A DNA stretch of 64,000 nt from Arthrobacter sp. zg-Y1171 (GCF_025244845.1 NZ_CP104264.1:2170001-2234000), one strand, 5' to 3'; numbered from the stretch's first letter, positions 52,007-61,245 are shown. Translations and numbers: made by a program. Notes: a model not told the origin generated them from the sequence alone.

Positions 52007-52519
52007 TCAGGCGCTGCGCAGCGCGCGGTCGCTCATGGATTTTGAGCCGCGGGCAACGGCCAGGGTTCCGGATTGGACTATTTCGCGGATGCCGAAGGGC
52101 TCAAGCACCGAGAGCAGTGCGTTGAGCTTGTCGGCGGTGCCTGTTGCCTCGACGATGAGCGAGTCGGTGGAGACATCCACTATCGAGGCGCGGAACAGCT
52201 CGGCTGCCTGGGTTACCTGCAGCCGGGTTGCGGCATCCGCGCGGACCTTGACCAGGATGTGGTCCCGCTGCACGGAAGAATCCGGAACCAGCTCGACAAT
52301 CTTGATGACGTTGATGAGCTTGTTCAGCTGTTTAGTGACCTGCTCGAGCAGGTCACCCTCGGCGTCGACCACTACGGTGATGCGGGACATGCCCGGCACC
52401 TCCGAGGGGCCCACAGCCAGGGAATTGATGTTGAATGCCCGGCGGGCAAACAGCGAGGCGACCCGGGTCAGCACGCCGGGAACGTCTTCTACCAGCACGG
52501 AAAGGGTGTGGCGGGCCAT
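52007..52519 (-). CDS. ilvN: Acetolactate synthase small (regulatory) subunit
   Basis: A 170-residue ACT-domain subunit that binds valine and modulates IlvB. The ACT domain is at the N-terminus (HTLSVLVEDVPGVLTRVASLFARR), and the second half reads ELFRASIVDVSTDSLIVEATG and EIVQSGTLAVARG. It begins 3 bases after the ilvB stop. Valine feedback inhibition is typical of the family. Confidence 0.96.
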   Translation of the reverse strand: MARHTLSVLVEDVPGVLTRVASLFARRAFNINSLAVGPSEVPGMSRITVVVDAEGDLLEQVTKQLNKLINVIKIVELVPDSSVQRDHILVKVRADAATRLQVTQAAELFRASIVDVSTDSLIVEATGTADKLNALLSVLEPFGIREIVQSGTLAVARGSKSMSDRALRSA

Positions 52520-52522
52520 TTC

Positions 52523-54430
52523 CTAGTCCTCCTCTTCCCAGGTGGGAGTCATGTTGCGGGCAATCTGGATCAGGTCGTTGCTGACACCGGTGGGAACCAT
52601 CGGCCACACCATGGAGTCGCGGCTGACCACGAAGTCGATCACTACGGGGCGGTCATTGATCTCCAGCGCCTGCGCGATGGTCGCGTCGATATCCTCGTCG
52701 CGTTCGCAGCGCAGGCCTACGCAGCCGTACGCCTCGGCCAGCTTGACGAAGTCCGGGATCCGCACGGTGTCATGCCCGGTGTTGAGGTCCGTGTTGGAGT
52801 AGCGGGACTCGTAGAAGAGCGTCTGCCACTGCCGGACCATGCCCAGCGAGGAGTTGTTGATGATGGCGACCTTGATCGGAATGTTGTTGATCAGGCAGGT
52901 GGCCAGTTCCTGGTTGGTCATCTGGAAGCAGCCGTCGCCGTCGATGGCCCAGACCACCCGGTCCGGTGCGCCCACCTTCGCGCCCATGGCCGCGGGCACC
53001 GAATAGCCCATGGTGCCCAGGCCGCCGGAGTTCAGCCAGGCCCGGGGTCGCTCGTACTTGATGAACTGTGCGGACCACATCTGGTGCTGGCCCACGCCGG
53101 CCACGTAGACGCCTTCGGGGCCGGTCATCGCACCGATGCGTTCGATGACCTTCTGCGGGGCAATCAGTCCGTCTTCGGGAGTGGCGTAACCGATCGGGTA
53201 GGTTTCGCGCAGCCGGTTCAGCACGGCCCACCAGGCCGAGATGTCGGGTTTCGCGGTTTCGAATTGTCCGCGCACGGCGTCGGCCAGTTCGGGGATGATT
53301 TCCTTCACCGAGCCGACAATCGGTACATCCGCCGGACGGTTCTTGGAGATCTCCGCCGGGTCGATGTCCGCGTGGATGACTTTGGCGCCGGGTGCGAAGG
53401 AGCTCAGCACCCCGGTTACCCGGTCATCGAAACGGGCGCCGAGGGTGATCAGCAGGTCCGACTGCTGCAGGGCGGTCACGGCGGAAACCGCACCGTGCAT
53501 CCCGGGCATGCCGACATGCAGTTCGTGCGAGTCGGGGAAAACGCCGCGGGCCATCAGCGTGGTGACCACCGGGGCGCCCACCAGTTCGGCCAGTTCGAGC
53601 AGCTCCGCCGAGGCGTTGGCCTTGAGCACGCCGCCGCCCACGTAGAACACGGGCCGCTGCGAGGCGGCAATCAGGCGGGCAGCCTCGCGCACCTGCTTGG
53701 AATGTCCGCGGACCACGGTGCGGTAGCCCTGCAGATCGATCTTCGGCGGCCAGGAGAAGGTGGTCTTCGCCTGCTGCGCATCCTTGGCAATGTCGACGAG
53801 GACCGGACCGGGACGGCCCGACGTCGCAATATGGAAGGCCTCGGCCAGCACCCGGGGGATGTCGGCGGCATCGGTCACCAGATAGGAGTGCTTGGTGATG
53901 GGCATCGTGATGCCCACGATGTCGGCTTCCTGGAAGGCATCGGAGCCGATGAACGCGCTGGAGACCTGTCCGGTGATGGCGACCATCGGCACGGAGTCCA
54001 TGTGGGCGTCGGCAATGGCGGTGACGAGGTTGGTGGCCCCGGGTCCGGAGGTCACAATGCAGACGCCGGCCCGTCCGGTCACCATGGCGTAGCCTTCGGC
54101 TGCATGGCCTGCGCCCTGCTCGTGCCGGACCAGGATGTGCCGGATCTTGGTGGAATCCATGAGCGGGTCATAAGTGGGCAGGATGGCGCCGCCGGGCAGT
54201 CCGAAGACTTCGTCGACGCCGAGTTCCTCAAGCGAACGGACGATGGCCTGCGAGCCGGTCATCTCGGTGGGCGGAACGGTGTTGTTGGGCCCCTGGATGC
54301 GCTCATCCGCGGCTTCCGGATGCGCAGACACGGAACTGGCTACGTCTTTGGTCTTGGCTGCTGCCGCGCGTGCAGCGGCATTTGCCTTCGAGGCCATCAG
54401 CGAAGGGCTGATTGGCGATCCCTTACTCAT
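52523..54430 (-). CDS. ilvB: Acetolactate synthase large (catalytic) subunit
   Basis: A 635-residue TPP- and FAD-dependent enzyme, first common step of Val/Leu and Ile synthesis. It has [14 protein letters not shown] with the catalytic Glu context ([14 protein letters not shown]), an FAD-region middle domain, and the TPP motif [14 protein letters not shown] ending [12 protein letters not shown]. About 60 N-terminal residues, Ala/Ser/Thr-rich, precede the fold ([15 protein letters not shown] starts it), an extension common in actinobacteria. It is first in ilvBNC and preceded by an attenuator leader. Confidence 0.97.
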   Translation of the reverse strand: MSKGSPISPSLMASKANAAARAAAAKTKDVASSVSAHPEAADERIQGPNNTVPPTEMTGSQAIVRSLEELGVDEVFGLPGGAILPTYDPLMDSTKIRHILVRHEQGAGHAAEGYAMVTGRAGVCIVTSGPGATNLVTAIADAHMDSVPMVAITGQVSSAFIGSDAFQEADIVGITMPITKHSYLVTDAADIPRVLAEAFHIATSGRPGPVLVDIAKDAQQAKTTFSWPPKIDLQGYRTVVRGHSKQVREAARLIAASQRPVFYVGGGVLKANASAELLELAELVGAPVVTTLMARGVFPDSHELHVGMPGMHGAVSAVTALQQSDLLITLGARFDDRVTGVLSSFAPGAKVIHADIDPAEISKNRPADVPIVGSVKEIIPELADAVRGQFETAKPDISAWWAVLNRLRETYPIGYATPEDGLIAPQKVIERIGAMTGPEGVYVAGVGQHQMWSAQFIKYERPRAWLNSGGLGTMGYSVPAAMGAKVGAPDRVVWAIDGDGCFQMTNQELATCLINNIPIKVAIINNSSLGMVRQWQTLFYESRYSNTDLNTGHDTVRIPDFVKLAEAYGCVGLRCERDEDIDATIAQALEINDRPVVIDFVVSRDSMVWPMVPTGVSNDLIQIARNMTPTWEEED

Positions 54431-54543
54431 CGGAACTTCCTTTGCGGATGCTAATCCATGGTCAATGCGGTCATGCGACGGCCGGCCCGGGTTGTGCCCG
54501 GTACGGCTTCTGTGTTCAGCGAAGCCAAAACTGACGATGCCAA

Positions 54544-54581
54544 TAAAAAAACCCCTCGTGCCTGTTGGCTCCGTAGGGGTT
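54544..54581 (-). terminator. Attenuator terminator of ilvBNC
   Basis: On the minus strand, AACCCCT (54581-54575) pairs with AGGGGTT (54556-54550), followed by seven T residues. It lies 31 bases after the leader-peptide stop and about 115 bases before ilvB. Premature termination here would be relieved when ribosomes stall at BCAA codons; the competing antiterminator pairing was not resolved. Confidence 0.8.
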
Positions 54582-54611
54582 CGCGCGTGACGTCTTAGAC
54601 AAGTCGGGCTG

Positions 54612-54653
54612 TTACGCCACGCGCTTGATAAGGACGACGGGTACGATCTGCAT
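54612..54653 (-). CDS. ilvBNC leader peptide, BCAA-rich
   Basis: A 13-codon frame starting ATG at 54653 and ending TAA at 54612 encodes [13 protein letters not shown]: two Ile, four Val and one Leu, seven branched-chain codons of 13. It is directly followed by a terminator hairpin and then ilvB, the layout of transcription attenuation as known for ilvBNC of corynebacteria. The ribosome site is weak (GAACGG). Regulation by charged tRNA-Ile, -Val and -Leu is expected. Confidence 0.8.
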   Translation of the reverse strand: MQIVPVVLIKRVA

Positions 54654-54688
54654 ACCGTTCAGTCTTGCGTTCCCCTACGGGGGTGTCA

Positions 54689-54717
54689 ATCTTATGAGAC
54701 GTCCGTCTCACTATCTG
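54689..54717 (-). promoter_or_regulatory. ilvB promoter with palindromic operator and LtbR-like box
   Basis: On the minus strand, CAGATAGTGAGACGG (54717-54703) matches the leuC/iclR-type intergenic box base for base. It runs into the palindrome TGAGACG-GA-CGTCTCA (54710-54695), which directly abuts a -10 TAAGAT (54694-54689). The box covers where a -35 would lie. A protein bound here would block the promoter of the leader peptide and ilvBNC. Confidence 0.7.
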
Positions 54718-54774
54718 GACTTGTGTCCCGGCTTTTGGGCCTGCCCACGGAAGGCTGCGGGGCTTAATAAGGGT

Positions 54775-54837
54775 GATGCCCCGTAGGGGCCCTGGGGCGC
54801 GGGCGCTCCGGCGCCCGCGCCCCAGGGAGGGGCATCA
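54775..54837 (-). terminator. Large nested hairpin at the end of ilvD
   Basis: GATGCCCC...GGGGCATC encloses CCTGGGGCGCGGGCGC-tccg-GCGCCCGCGCCCCAGG, a 16-bp GC stem within an 8-bp one. It overlaps the ilvD stop and should end ilvD transcription before the ilvB promoter. The T-tract is absent (AATAAGCCCC follows). Confidence 0.7.
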
Positions 54838-56538
54838 ACCGCAGTAAGCCCCGGTGGACGCAGAGTTCACCATCTTGGCGTACTTGGCCAGCACACCCTT
54901 GGTGAACTTGTGCGGCAGCGGCTGCCAGCCGACCTTGCGGGCTTCGAGCTCGTCCGGGTCCACCAGCAGGTCAAAACTGCGGGCGGCAATGTCCACCCGG
55001 ATCCGGTCGCCGTCCTTCACGAAAGCAATGGGACCGCCGTCGACCGCTTCAGGTGCAACGTGGCCGATACACAGGCCCGTGGTGCCGCCGGAGAAGCGGC
55101 CGTCGGTCAGCAGCAGGACATCCTTGCCCAGGCCCGCACCCTTGATGGCGCCGGTAATGGCGAGCATTTCGCGCATGCCCGGTCCGCCCTTGGGGCCCTC
55201 GTAGCGGATGACCACAACGTCGCCGGCAGAGATCTCGCCGGCGTCCAGGGCGTCCAGGGCGCCCTGTTCACGCTCGAAGACCCGTGCGGTGCCTTCAAAT
55301 ACGTCGGCGTCGAACCCTGCGCTCTTCACCACAGCGCCTTCCGGAGCCATGGACCCCTTCAGGACGGTGATGCCGCCGGTCTTGTGGATGGGGTTGTCCA
55401 TGGCACGCAGGACCTTCCCGTCCGGATCCGGCGGGTTGATGGCCGCGAGGTTCTCCGCCACGGTCTTGCCGGTGACCGTGAGGCAGTCGCCGTGGATCAG
55501 GCCGGCGTCGAGCAGTGCCTTCATGATCACGGGCACGCCGCCGATCTTGTCGACGTCGAACATCACGTACCGGCCGAACGGCTTCAGGTCGCCGAGGTGC
55601 GGGATGGTGTCGCCGATGCGGTTGAAATCCTCGAGGGTGAGGTCCACTTCGGCCTCGCGGGCGATGGCCAGCAGGTGCAGCACGGCGTTGGTGGAGCCGC
55701 CGAAGGCCATGGTGACGGCGATGGCGTTTTCGAAGGCCTTCTTGGTCATGATGTCGCGGGCGGTGATGCCCTTGCGCAGCAGGTTGACCACTGCCTCGCC
55801 GGATTTGCGGGCAAACTCGTCGCGGCGCCGGTCCGCGGAGGGCGGCGCTGCCGAACCGGGCAGGGACATGCCCAGGGCCTCGCCGATGCAGGCCATCGTG
55901 TTGGCGGTGTACATCCCGCCGCAGGCACCTTCACCCGGGCAGATGGCCCGTTCAATCGAGTCGAGGTCCTTCAGGCTCATCTTGCCCGCGGCGCAGGCAC
56001 CCACGGCTTCGAAGGCGTCGATCAGGGTGACTTCCCGCTCGCTGCCGTCCTCCATCTTGGCGAAGCCGGGCATGATCGAACCGGCATAGAGGAAGACGCT
56101 GGAGAGGTCCAGGCGCGCTGCCGCCATCAGCATGCCGGGCAGGGACTTGTCGCACCCGGCAAGCAGCACGGAGCCGTCCAGGCGCTCGGCCATCATCACC
56201 GTTTCCACCGAGTCCGCTATGACTTCGCGGGAAACCAGGGAAAAGTGCATGCCCTCGTGGCCCATGGAAATGCCGTCCGAGACGGAAATTGTGCCGAACT
56301 GCATGGGGAAGCCGCCGCCTGCGTGGATGCCTTCTTTGGCACCGGTGGCGAGGCGGTTCAGGGATAGGTTGCAGGGAGTGATCTCGTTCCAGGAACTGGC
56401 GACGCCGATCTGCGGCTTGGCGAAGTCGTCGTCGCCCATGCCCACGGCACGGAACATGCCGCGGGCAGGGGCGGCGTGTATGCCGTCCGTAACGACTCGG
56501 CTGCGGGGTTTGATGTCCGGTGTGTTGTCCACGCTCAT
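54835..56538 (-). CDS. ilvD: Dihydroxy-acid dehydratase
   Basis: A 567-residue iron-sulfur dehydratase, third step of Val/Ile synthesis, giving the 2-keto acids. Cluster Cys residues are in [11 protein letters not shown] and [29 protein letters not shown] and [11 protein letters not shown] are typical. The ATG at 56538 fits the usual length (about 570); a 164-residue extension to 57030 would overlap the divergent gene at 56688 and is rejected. It is transcribed separately from ilvBNC, with its terminator before the ilvB promoter. Confidence 0.96.
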   Translation of the reverse strand: MSVDNTPDIKPRSRVVTDGIHAAPARGMFRAVGMGDDDFAKPQIGVASSWNEITPCNLSLNRLATGAKEGIHAGGGFPMQFGTISVSDGISMGHEGMHFSLVSREVIADSVETVMMAERLDGSVLLAGCDKSLPGMLMAAARLDLSSVFLYAGSIMPGFAKMEDGSEREVTLIDAFEAVGACAAGKMSLKDLDSIERAICPGEGACGGMYTANTMACIGEALGMSLPGSAAPPSADRRRDEFARKSGEAVVNLLRKGITARDIMTKKAFENAIAVTMAFGGSTNAVLHLLAIAREAEVDLTLEDFNRIGDTIPHLGDLKPFGRYVMFDVDKIGGVPVIMKALLDAGLIHGDCLTVTGKTVAENLAAINPPDPDGKVLRAMDNPIHKTGGITVLKGSMAPEGAVVKSAGFDADVFEGTARVFEREQGALDALDAGEISAGDVVVIRYEGPKGGPGMREMLAITGAIKGAGLGKDVLLLTDGRFSGGTTGLCIGHVAPEAVDGGPIAFVKDGDRIRVDIAARSFDLLVDPDELEARKVGWQPLPHKFTKGVLAKYAKMVNSASTGAYCG

Positions 56539-56687
56539 GGGTAGATCGTAGGACTTAAGCCTGCCGGGGTGGTCTCTGTGACGGACATTCGCGTCTGTTG
56601 TTACGGCCTGTGAACAGCAGATGAAGATCAGAGGCAGGGACGGCACGGGCTTCCCGAATAGGGGGACGGTGTTCATAGACTGGGGGT

Positions 56688-57173
56688 ATGACATCGGATA
56701 CAGGATCCACGGATCCGGGCGTACATACTGCGGAGACGGACACTGCAGACCTGGGAAACCCCGCCAGCAACCAGCTGAAGCGGGTGCTGCGCCGCGTCTT
56801 CGAATCCCAGATTCCCAATTACGGTGACTACAACCTGGTGCTGGCCACGCCGGGCCTCGACGGTGAAACCGGTTTTTACGTGCTGGGCTACCGGTGGCGT
56901 CCGGCCGAGGTTGTGTTTGCTCCGTTCGACGTCGATACCCTCGCCGGGCTGGAAGTACCCACTTCGGTGAACACCACCAATCTGAGCCACACCGACGAGC
57001 TGGACACGGACGCGTACGAGGTGGGCACAAGCACCGGCCGCGTCTTCCAGTTTGCCGTGGAAGCGCAGGCCACCCTGCCGGCCACGGCTTCAGCGGGCGA
57101 GCGGCTGCTGGAGCAGTCCGCCGACTGGGAAGATTTCCGTTCGTTCGTGGACTCCTACCTGGAACTGGCCTAG
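56688..57173 (+). CDS. Hypothetical YbjN-like protein
   Basis: A 161-residue acidic soluble protein. A Thr/Asp-rich N-terminal stretch of 25 residues precedes a compact alpha/beta domain with [32 protein letters not shown] and [15 protein letters not shown]. It resembles small YbjN-like/type III chaperone-fold proteins, without certainty. It is divergent from ilvD and converges on the 2-hydroxyacid dehydrogenase gene. Confidence 0.65.
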   Translation: MTSDTGSTDPGVHTAETDTADLGNPASNQLKRVLRRVFESQIPNYGDYNLVLATPGLDGETGFYVLGYRWRPAEVVFAPFDVDTLAGLEVPTSVNTTNLSHTDELDTDAYEVGTSTGRVFQFAVEAQATLPATASAGERLLEQSADWEDFRSFVDSYLELA

Positions 57174-57189
57174 GGCGCAGGCGGTTCGC

Positions 57190-58155
57190 CTACCCCCACG
57201 GGCCGGGGCGGACGAGGTTCAGCGGTTCTTTTCCTGCTGCCAGCCGCTGCACCTGTTCGCGCAGCAGGGCCTTGATCCGGGGTTCGAAGGCTGCGGTGTT
57301 TCCGCCCCAGTGCGGGGTAATAATCGCCCCGGATGCCTGCCGCAGCGGATGCTCTGCCGGCAGGGGCTCCGGATCGAAGACGTCCAGAGCCGCGCGCAGC
57401 CGTCCGGACACCACTTCCTTGGTGAGGGCTTCGCTGTCCACCACGGCGCCGCGGGCAACGTTGACCACCAGCGCCCCGTCCGGCAGGGCGGCGAGTACGT
57501 TGGCGTCGATGAGGTGGCGGGTCTGCGCGTTCAAGGGTGTGATGACCACCAGGATCTCGGCCCGGGCCGCCAGATCGGTGAGTTCGTCCGTACCGTGCAC
57601 CGCGCCGTCGTCATCCGTCCGCGCCGTGCTGCCCACCCGGATCAGCTCGACGTCGAACGGGTGCAGCCGCGCGGCAATCTCCCGGCCGATTCCGCCGACC
57701 CCCACGAGGAGCACGCGGCGGTCCGCCAGCCCCGGATACCGGATCGATTCCCACCGGCCCTCATGCTGGGCGCTCAGCGCAGTGTCGATTCCCCGCTGCG
57801 CAGACAGGATCAGGGCAAGGGCCATCTCGGCCGTCGCGGCGGCATGGACGCCGGCGGCGCTGGCAATGGCCGTCCCCTCACCGACCAGCTCGGGCAGCCC
57901 GTCATAGCCCGTCGACTGCGCCTGCAGGAGCAGCAGGTTCGGCACCCGGTCCAGCGCATCTCCGTAGTCTGATCCGTTGGCGTAGGGAAGCACCACTGCA
58001 TCGATGTCCGGATACGCCACCCCCTCGGGCTCACCGGCCAGGTCCCAGACGGCTGCCTTCATGCCGTCGGGCAGGGGCTGCAGGGCTTCCAGAAGTTCGG
58101 GCGTGGGCACGGTCAGGGTGCGCACCGGAACATTGCGGGATTCAGTGTCGGCCAT
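57190..58155 (-). CDS. D-isomer-specific 2-hydroxyacid dehydrogenase
   Basis: A 321-residue NAD(P)-dependent oxidoreductase. The cofactor loop is VLLVGVGGIGREIAARL, the catalytic Arg is in VVNVARGAVVD, the acidic residue in LDVFDPEPLP and the His in IITPHWGGN. It interconverts a 2-hydroxy acid and a 2-keto acid, identity unknown (glyoxylate/hydroxypyruvate is common). The start at ATG 58155 begins the fold at once; upstream codons to 58443 run through the divergent gene and are rejected. Confidence 0.9.
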   Translation of the reverse strand: MADTESRNVPVRTLTVPTPELLEALQPLPDGMKAAVWDLAGEPEGVAYPDIDAVVLPYANGSDYGDALDRVPNLLLLQAQSTGYDGLPELVGEGTAIASAAGVHAAATAEMALALILSAQRGIDTALSAQHEGRWESIRYPGLADRRVLLVGVGGIGREIAARLHPFDVELIRVGSTARTDDDGAVHGTDELTDLAARAEILVVITPLNAQTRHLIDANVLAALPDGALVVNVARGAVVDSEALTKEVVSGRLRAALDVFDPEPLPAEHPLRQASGAIITPHWGGNTAAFEPRIKALLREQVQRLAAGKEPLNLVRPGPWG

Positions 58156-58249
58156 GCCAGCCAGCGTAACCGGGTCCTCGACTATGGACAGCGGCAGGCG
58201 CCGGCCGTAACGTGAAAAACGTGCCTTCCGCCGATCGAAGGAGGCCGCC

Positions 58250-58573
58250 GTGGCCCGGAAATCCTTTCTCTTCACAGCCCTGGGGGTTGGGTCCGTTGCG
58301 GCTGTCTGGGCAGCCCGGACAGCTGAGCGGATGCTGGCCCACGGTGCCGTGCGGACCGCTGCGGGGATCGACACTTCCGGTGTGCCGGACCCTGACCTTC
58401 CGGTTACCCCGGTCCCCGGCGACGCCGTTACGACAGTGACCACCGGGGACCCGGCGTCGAACCTCCCCGCACGGACCTGGGTGGTGGACAGCAGCGGCGA
58501 CTGGGACGGTAATCCGGGCGAATTGGTGGTCCTCCCCCATCCAGGCGGTACACCGGAACGGAATGCAACGTGA
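58250..58573 (+). CDS. Hypothetical small membrane-anchored protein
   Basis: A 107-residue protein starting GTG at 58250 (GAAGGAG upstream). Residues 5-22 are hydrophobic (FLFTALGVGSVAAVWAA), giving one N-terminal membrane helix. The rest is Pro/Gly/Asp-rich and probably unstructured. No family was recognised. It is encoded between the 2-hydroxyacid dehydrogenase and the tRNA-Lys duplication. Confidence 0.5.
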   Translation: MARKSFLFTALGVGSVAAVWAARTAERMLAHGAVRTAAGIDTSGVPDPDLPVTPVPGDAVTTVTTGDPASNLPARTWVVDSSGDWDGNPGELVVLPHPGGTPERNAT

Positions 58574-58596
58574 GACGGGACACAAAAGCTGCCGGA

Positions 58597-58628
58597 ATTT
58601 CGTTCTCCAGCGGAACTGCTGGTAGTGT
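58597..58628 (+). promoter_or_regulatory. Promoter elements of tRNA-Lys copy 1
   Basis: ATTTCGT (58597-58603) and GGTAGTGTTTCATGTCGTTGC from 58621 recur 255 bases downstream before the second tRNA with the same spacing. TAGTGT (58623-58628) would be the -10 and TTTCGT a weak -35. The conservation of these two blocks, with divergent sequence between, supports promoter function. Confidence 0.55.
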
Positions 58629-58689
58629 TTCATGTCGTTGCTGATGCCGACCACGGAGAAAATCTGCTGGTTTCCATCACCTCGAATAC

Positions 58690-58765
58690 GCACCTCTAGC
58701 TCAATTGGCAGAGCAATTGACTCTTAATCAATGGGTTCCGGGTTCAAGTCCCGGGGGGTGCACCA
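58690..58765 (+). tRNA. tRNA-Lys (CTT), copy 1
   Basis: This 76-base cloverleaf includes an encoded CCA. The acceptor is GCACCTC/GGGGTGC with discriminator A; the anticodon stem is ATTGA/TCAAT with loop CTCTTAA (anticodon CTT); the T-arm is CCGGGTTCAAGTCCCGG. It is identical to copy 2. Confidence 0.96.
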
Positions 58766-58769
58766 ATTA

Positions 58770-58812
58770 CCCCGTCCGATCAGGCTCTTCGCCTGGCCGG
58801 GCGGGGTTTTTT
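58770..58812 (+). terminator. Terminator after tRNA-Lys copy 1
   Basis: CCCCGTCCGATCAGGC pairs with GCCTGGCCGGGCGGGG, followed by TTTTTT, five bases after the tRNA CCA. Confidence 0.88.
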
Positions 58813-58851
58813 GTTGCCCGGGCGGGCAGCGGCTCCGGACATGCAGGCCGG

Positions 58852-58883
58852 ATTTCGTGGACCCTGCCGACACGTGGTAATGT
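58852..58883 (+). promoter_or_regulatory. Promoter elements of tRNA-Lys copy 2
   Basis: ATTTCGT (58852-58858) and GGTAATGTTTCATGTCGTTGC from 58876 repeat the copy 1 blocks, with one base changed (TAATGT instead of TAGTGT), giving a slightly better -10. Confidence 0.55.
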
Positions 58884-58945
58884 TTCATGTCGTTGCGGAG
58901 AACGAACCGCGCCTCACGGCGAAGGTCTTCCTTCCAACAAAGTGC

Positions 58946-59021
58946 GCACCTCTAGCTCAATTGGCAGAGCAATTGACTCTTAATCAATGGGTTCCGGGTT
59001 CAAGTCCCGGGGGGTGCACCA
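58946..59021 (+). tRNA. tRNA-Lys (CTT), copy 2
   Basis: Same 76 bases as copy 1, with no difference, 256 bases downstream and with encoded CCA. It has its own promoter blocks and terminator. Confidence 0.96.
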
Positions 59022-59024
59022 GTG

Positions 59025-59070
59025 AAAACCCCGTCTGACCAGGCATTGCGCCTGTCGGACGGGGTTTTTT
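59025..59070 (+). terminator. Terminator after tRNA-Lys copy 2
   Basis: AAAACCCCGTCTGACCAGGC pairs with GCCTGTCGGACGGGG, followed by TTTTTT. The flanking A-tract means it could also serve the convergent acetyltransferase gene. Confidence 0.88.
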
Positions 59071-59148
59071 CGTTTTGCCGCCGGTGAACTCGTCCGTGAA
59101 CAGCTCCGTGGCCGCCGGCACCGGCGGCCAGCGCTCCGGCTCCTGCAG

Positions 59149-59943
59149 CTACGCCTCCGCACTCCAGAGATACGGCGTTGTGGCGGACACCTTCAGGAAG
59201 CCGGAGCGCTCCAGGATCGGGCGGGAGTACTCCGTGGAATCGCTGTGGATCAGGGCCTTGCCCGCTGCCAGTGCGGAGCGTGCACGGGCTGCGGTAAGTG
59301 CGCGGTAGATACCCCGGCCGCGCCAGGGCGCCAGCGTTGCACCGCCCCAGATGCCTGCGAACTCCGTGCCGGCAACCGGTTCCAGGCGGCCGGCGCTGAC
59401 GATCGTGCCGCCGCTTTCCGCCACCCAGAGTTCCATCCCGTCGCCGCGGGACAACCGGCGCAGGAGGGAGTCCGCCGTTGCAATGGAGACCGGATCACCG
59501 AATACACCGTCCGCCATGGCACTCATGGCGCGGATATCCTGCTCTTCCGTGACGCGGCGGAGGGCAACCCCATCGGGAACCGGGACATCCACCGCCAGGT
59601 CCGCCGCGCGCCCGATCATGATGGATTCGGGTTCGTCCGGTTCGAACCCGTTGCGCAGCAGTGATTCGTGGAGTCCGGGTGCCCGGTCATGGCTCCGGGT
59701 CTTCCACTCCACCTTCCGGATCTGCGGATCGCTCCGGTAATACGCGAGGGCACCGGCCACCCAGCCGGAAATGGTCTCGGCATCCGCCCCGTCCAGGTCG
59801 GCGTAGGTGATGAAACCCCGGCCGCCGTCGAACGTCACCAGGCGCAGGGGTCCCAGCCGTTCCACGGCGACTGCGCCGGGAGTTTCCGCATCGGTGCGCA
59901 ACTGGCGGTCATAGGCGGCAAGGAGCTCTGCGGGTCTGGTCAT
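59149..59943 (-). CDS. GNAT-family N-acetyltransferase
   Basis: A 264-residue protein with a C-terminal GNAT domain at about 125-262. The acetyl-CoA loop is APWRGRGIYRAL (motif A) and the end is SRPILERSGFLKVS (motif B). The first half is a degenerate GNAT-like region (LRLVTFDGGRGFITYADLDG), suggesting a two-lobed acetyltransferase of which only the second lobe keeps the acetyl-CoA site. The acceptor is unknown. Confidence 0.85.
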   Translation of the reverse strand: MTRPAELLAAYDRQLRTDAETPGAVAVERLGPLRLVTFDGGRGFITYADLDGADAETISGWVAGALAYYRSDPQIRKVEWKTRSHDRAPGLHESLLRNGFEPDEPESIMIGRAADLAVDVPVPDGVALRRVTEEQDIRAMSAMADGVFGDPVSIATADSLLRRLSRGDGMELWVAESGGTIVSAGRLEPVAGTEFAGIWGGATLAPWRGRGIYRALTAARARSALAAGKALIHSDSTEYSRPILERSGFLKVSATTPYLWSAEA

Positions 59944-59989
59944 GGGTCCATACCCTACCGTTGCGGGCCCGTTGCACTGGATTCGGGAC

Positions 59990-61162
59990 TTAGTTTCCCT
60001 TGACGTTCACGATCTGCCGCAGCACGTGCTTCACCGTGACCAGATCCTTCGCGTCCGCCATCACGGCGTCGATGTCCTTGTACGCCGCCGGGATCTCGTC
60101 AATGAAAGCGGGGGTATCGCGGAATTCGATCCCCTTCATTGCCTTCCGCAGCTGCTCCTGGCTGAAGGTCCTGCGCGCTTTCGTCCGGGAATACTCCCTG
60201 CCTGCGCCGTGCGGTGCGGAGTTCAGCGACGGCGCGTAGCCCTTGCCTTCCACCACGTACGACGCCGTGCCCATGGATCCCGGGATCAGCCCCGGACGTC
60301 CCGGCGAAGCGTCGATGGCGCCCTTCCGCGAGAGCCAGACGTCCCTGCCGTAGTGGTGCCCAACCTCGGTGTAGTTGTGGTGGCAGTTGATCCGCTCCCG
60401 TTCCTGCACGGCCTCCCCCGTCCAGGCACTGAAGCATCCCACGACCCGGTCCATCATTTCCTCACGGTTCAGCAGGGCGAACTTCTGGGCCCACATCAGT
60501 TCCGCAATGTACCGGTCGAACTCCCCGGTCCCCTCCTCCAGGTACGCCAGGTCCCGGTCCGGCAGGTCGATGGAGCGCTTGCCGCAGTAGTTCTGTGCCG
60601 ACCAGATGTGCTGCTGCGCGATCTTGTTCCCGACACCGCGCGAGCCCGAATGCAGGAACAGCCAGACCGCGTCCTCTTCATCCAGGGACACTTCGATGAA
60701 GTGGTTCCCCGAGCCCAGGGTGCCCAGCTGGAGCCGCCAGCCGCTGAGGTAGGACGCGGGGTCAAAGCCGGCGGCAGCGGCGTCGTCGGCAAGTTCCTCG
60801 ACCCGGAGACGCGCCGAATCGGTGAGGCTGCGGTTGTTGTTGCCGGCTGAGAGCGGAATGGCATGTTCTATCGCTTCGCGGAGAACCCGGCGGTTCAGGC
60901 CCGCAATGTCCGCGGCAAAGAGCCGGGTGCGGACGGCGATCATCCCGCAGCCGATATCGACGCCCACCGCCGCAGGGATGATTGCCCCCAGGGTGGGGAT
61001 CACGGATCCGACAGCTGCACCCTTCCCCAGGTGCGCGTCCGGCATGGAGGCCAGGTGCGGATAGATGAACGGCATCCGGGCCGTCCTGGTGTTTTGCTCC
61101 AGGGTGACGTCATCAATGACGCTCGCGAAGTTGATGTACTTCGCGTTGACCTTATGCTCCAC
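59990..61162 (-). CDS. rtcB: RNA-splicing/repair ligase RtcB
   Basis: A 390-residue GTP- and Mn-dependent ligase joining RNA 3'-phosphate or 2',3'-cyclic phosphate ends to 5'-OH. Metal ligands are in DIGCG (69-73), GSGNHF (150-155), HSGSRG (171-176) and HHNY (261-264). The GMP-accepting His is His318 in APHGAGR; PGSMGTASY is at 294-302. GTG at 61162 is chosen with AAGGG upstream. No rtcA, rtcR or archease gene is adjacent, so its trigger and substrates here are unknown. Confidence 0.93.
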   Translation of the reverse strand: MEHKVNAKYINFASVIDDVTLEQNTRTARMPFIYPHLASMPDAHLGKGAAVGSVIPTLGAIIPAAVGVDIGCGMIAVRTRLFAADIAGLNRRVLREAIEHAIPLSAGNNNRSLTDSARLRVEELADDAAAAGFDPASYLSGWRLQLGTLGSGNHFIEVSLDEEDAVWLFLHSGSRGVGNKIAQQHIWSAQNYCGKRSIDLPDRDLAYLEEGTGEFDRYIAELMWAQKFALLNREEMMDRVVGCFSAWTGEAVQERERINCHHNYTEVGHHYGRDVWLSRKGAIDASPGRPGLIPGSMGTASYVVEGKGYAPSLNSAPHGAGREYSRTKARRTFSQEQLRKAMKGIEFRDTPAFIDEIPAAYKDIDAVMADAKDLVTVKHVLRQIVNVKGN

Positions 61163-61214
61163 GGGCAGCCCTTTCGTCAGCGTGCTTACCACTGAGGCTA
61201 ACGGCCAAACGAAA

Positions 61215-61245
61215 GAAGAGGCACATCCAGCGGATGTGCCTCTTC
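61215..61245 (-). terminator. Terminator after the MarR gene
   Basis: GAAGAGGCACATCC pairs with GGATGTGCCTCTTC (14-bp perfect stem) and is followed on the minus strand by TTTCGTTT, between the MarR stop and the rtcB start. Confidence 0.8.

Noticed and set aside
52073..54454. Long plus-strand open frame (793 codons) opposite ilvB/ilvN
   Set aside because: It mirrors the codon pattern of ilvN and ilvB, its composition is His/Gly/Asp/Val-rich as expected of a GC-rich shadow, and it has no recognisable domain or start site.
58690..59021. tRNA-Lys duplication as an integration site (attL/attR) of a mobile element
   Set aside because: The 180 bases between copies contain only a terminator and promoter blocks, with no integrase or cargo, and both copies are full length with their own promoters.
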